Source: Treponema sp. (GTDB lineage: Bacteria; Spirochaetota; Spirochaetia; Treponematales; Breznakiellaceae). From it: DNA of 5,398 bases. The first letter of the stretch is position 1. Each line of letters opens with the position of its first letter. Position numbers and translations under genes: made by a program. The notes under the pieces were generated by a model. That model made no database searches. It was not told the DNA's origin and saw only the letters and a program-made list of their open reading frames with translations. Below, piece after piece: positions 4,587 to 5,398 of the stretch. The DNA lies in assembly GCA_031263435.1 (NCBI GenBank), contig JAISFT010000281.1, forward strand, positions 1-5,398, given 5' to 3'.

Positions 4587-5398
4587 ATGAAAATTGGTGT
4601 TAGCTCTTATTGTTTTGAACGCTTGTTCCGGGACGGAACCTATACGCTGTTTGATGCCATTGACTACGCGAAAAAAACCGGGTACGACGCTATTGAATTT
4701 ACCGAATTCCGGAGAATCGAAGGCCGGTCCCCGGAAGATTTTGCCCGGGAGATACGGGACGCCTGCGATGCCGCGGGGCTTCTTATTGCAAATTATGCGG
4801 TGGGCGCCGATTTCCTCTACGGTTCCGGGGGGGACATTAGGCGGGAAACAGAGCGGGTTAAGGCTTCTGTGGACATTGCCAGGATCCTCGGCGCGCCGGG
4901 GATGCGCCACGATTCATGCTGGGGTTTTAAGGATACGACCCGGGGCCGCAACTACCGGGATGCCATCCGGCTTATGGCGCCAGCCATTCGGGAGATAAGC
5001 GAGCATGCCGCGGCCGCGGGAATTTTGACCATGTGCGAAAACCACGGCTATTTTATGCAGGACAACCGGCGTATGGAAGAACTGGTGTTGGCGGTGGATC
5101 ACCCCAACTTTGGTCTTCTGGTGGATATAGGGAATTTTATGTGCGCCGATGAATCGAGCCTCCTGGCCCTTCCCGCGGTTATGCCCTACGCATTCCACGT
5201 CCATGCCAAGGATTTCCTGTGGAAATCCGGCGGGGAGCCGAAACCGGACCGATCCTGGTTCCCCAGCCGCGGGGGGAACCATCTGCGGGGTACTGTTCTG
5301 GGGCACGGGGAAGCGGCGGCGGCCCAATGTATTGAATATATCAAGGCAACGGGCTATGACAGGACCATTTCGCTGGAGTTCGAGGGTCTTGAGGAGCC
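4587..5398 (+). CDS. Sugar phosphate isomerase/epimerase-like TIM-barrel protein, truncated at the window end
   Basis: The frame is open from the ATG at 4587 to the last base (270 codons plus two bases), so the 3' end is missing; related proteins are usually about 260-300 residues, so little is likely lost. GGAG (4577-4580) lies six bases before the ATG. The protein fits the xylose-isomerase-like TIM barrel (AP endonuclease 2) family: MKIGVSSYCF (1-10), DAIEFTEF (34-41), LTMCENHG (147-154), LLVDIGNF (177-184), FHVHAKD (203-209), RGTVLGHGEA (234-243) and ISLEFEG (261-267). E151, D180, H206 and E264 are the likely divalent-metal ligands, and E37 sits on an early strand end as in relatives. Such enzymes isomerise or epimerise sugars, keto-sugars or inosose derivatives in the cytoplasm. 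It is divergent from the two-oxidoreductase operon across 108 bases, which suggests one pathway. The exact substrate is not recognisable. Confidence 0.88.
   Translation, partial: MKIGVSSYCFERLFRDGTYTLFDAIDYAKKTGYDAIEFTEFRRIEGRSPEDFAREIRDACDAAGLLIANYAVGADFLYGSGGDIRRETERVKASVDIARILGAPGMRHDSCWGFKDTTRGRNYRDAIRLMAPAIREISEHAAAAGILTMCENHGYFMQDNRRMEELVLAVDHPNFGLLVDIGNFMCADESSLLALPAVMPYAFHVHAKDFLWKSGGEPKPDRSWFPSRGGNHLRGTVLGHGEAAAAQCIEYIKATGYDRTISLEFEGLEE

Overview
The window is a stretch of bacterial chromosome with two transcription units pointing at each other across a 724-base convergent gap, followed by a divergent gene pair. The protein families (corrinoid-type uroporphyrinogen decarboxylase relatives, Gfo/Idh/MocA oxidoreductases, a xylose-isomerase-like TIM barrel), the strong AGGAGG-type ribosome binding sites, the fairly GC-rich coding sequence and the hairpin-rich spacer suggest an anaerobic, sugar-using bacterium. 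A spirochaete (Treponema-like, gut-associated) or a clostridial relative fits best. This is an inference from style and family content; no rRNA or other marker is present.

Layout. 1-606 (+): the 3' part of a uroporphyrinogen-decarboxylase-fold protein, cut by the window start. 647-1663 (+): a complete second member of the same superfamily, probably co-transcribed with the first. 1664-2387: a gene-free convergent gap. It holds a series of perfect or near-perfect hairpins (stems of 8 to 19 bp), a repeated 18-base hairpin motif, and an AT-richer insert built from CACGGAG units spaced exactly 10 bases apart. One hairpin followed by T6 on the minus strand is a plausible terminator for the minus-strand operon. 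3378-4478 and then 2388-3365 (both -): two different Gfo/Idh/MocA oxidoreductases, 12 bases apart, each with a strong Shine-Dalgarno sequence. 4479-4586: a 108-base divergent control region with a good sigma-70-like promoter for the minus operon and an imperfect palindrome over its -35 box. 4587-5398 (+): a sugar phosphate isomerase/epimerase-like TIM barrel, cut by the window end.

Working together. Oxidoreductases of the Gfo/Idh/MocA family and xylose-isomerase-like TIM barrels often cooperate in oxidising and isomerising sugars, inositols or their derivatives, and the divergent arrangement here suggests shared control. The two decarboxylase-fold proteins look like the methyltransferase branch (MtaA/CmuA type) rather than haem-synthesis HemE, and they carry different putative metal-ligand sets. 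Whether they belong to the same pathway, for example removal of methyl groups from a methylated sugar, cannot be decided from this window.

The coding part is largely ordinary accessory metabolism. The most unusual parts are the hairpin array in the convergent gap and the atypical cofactor-binding loop of the second Gfo/Idh protein. I found no CRISPR array, RNA gene, transposase, integrase or defence gene.
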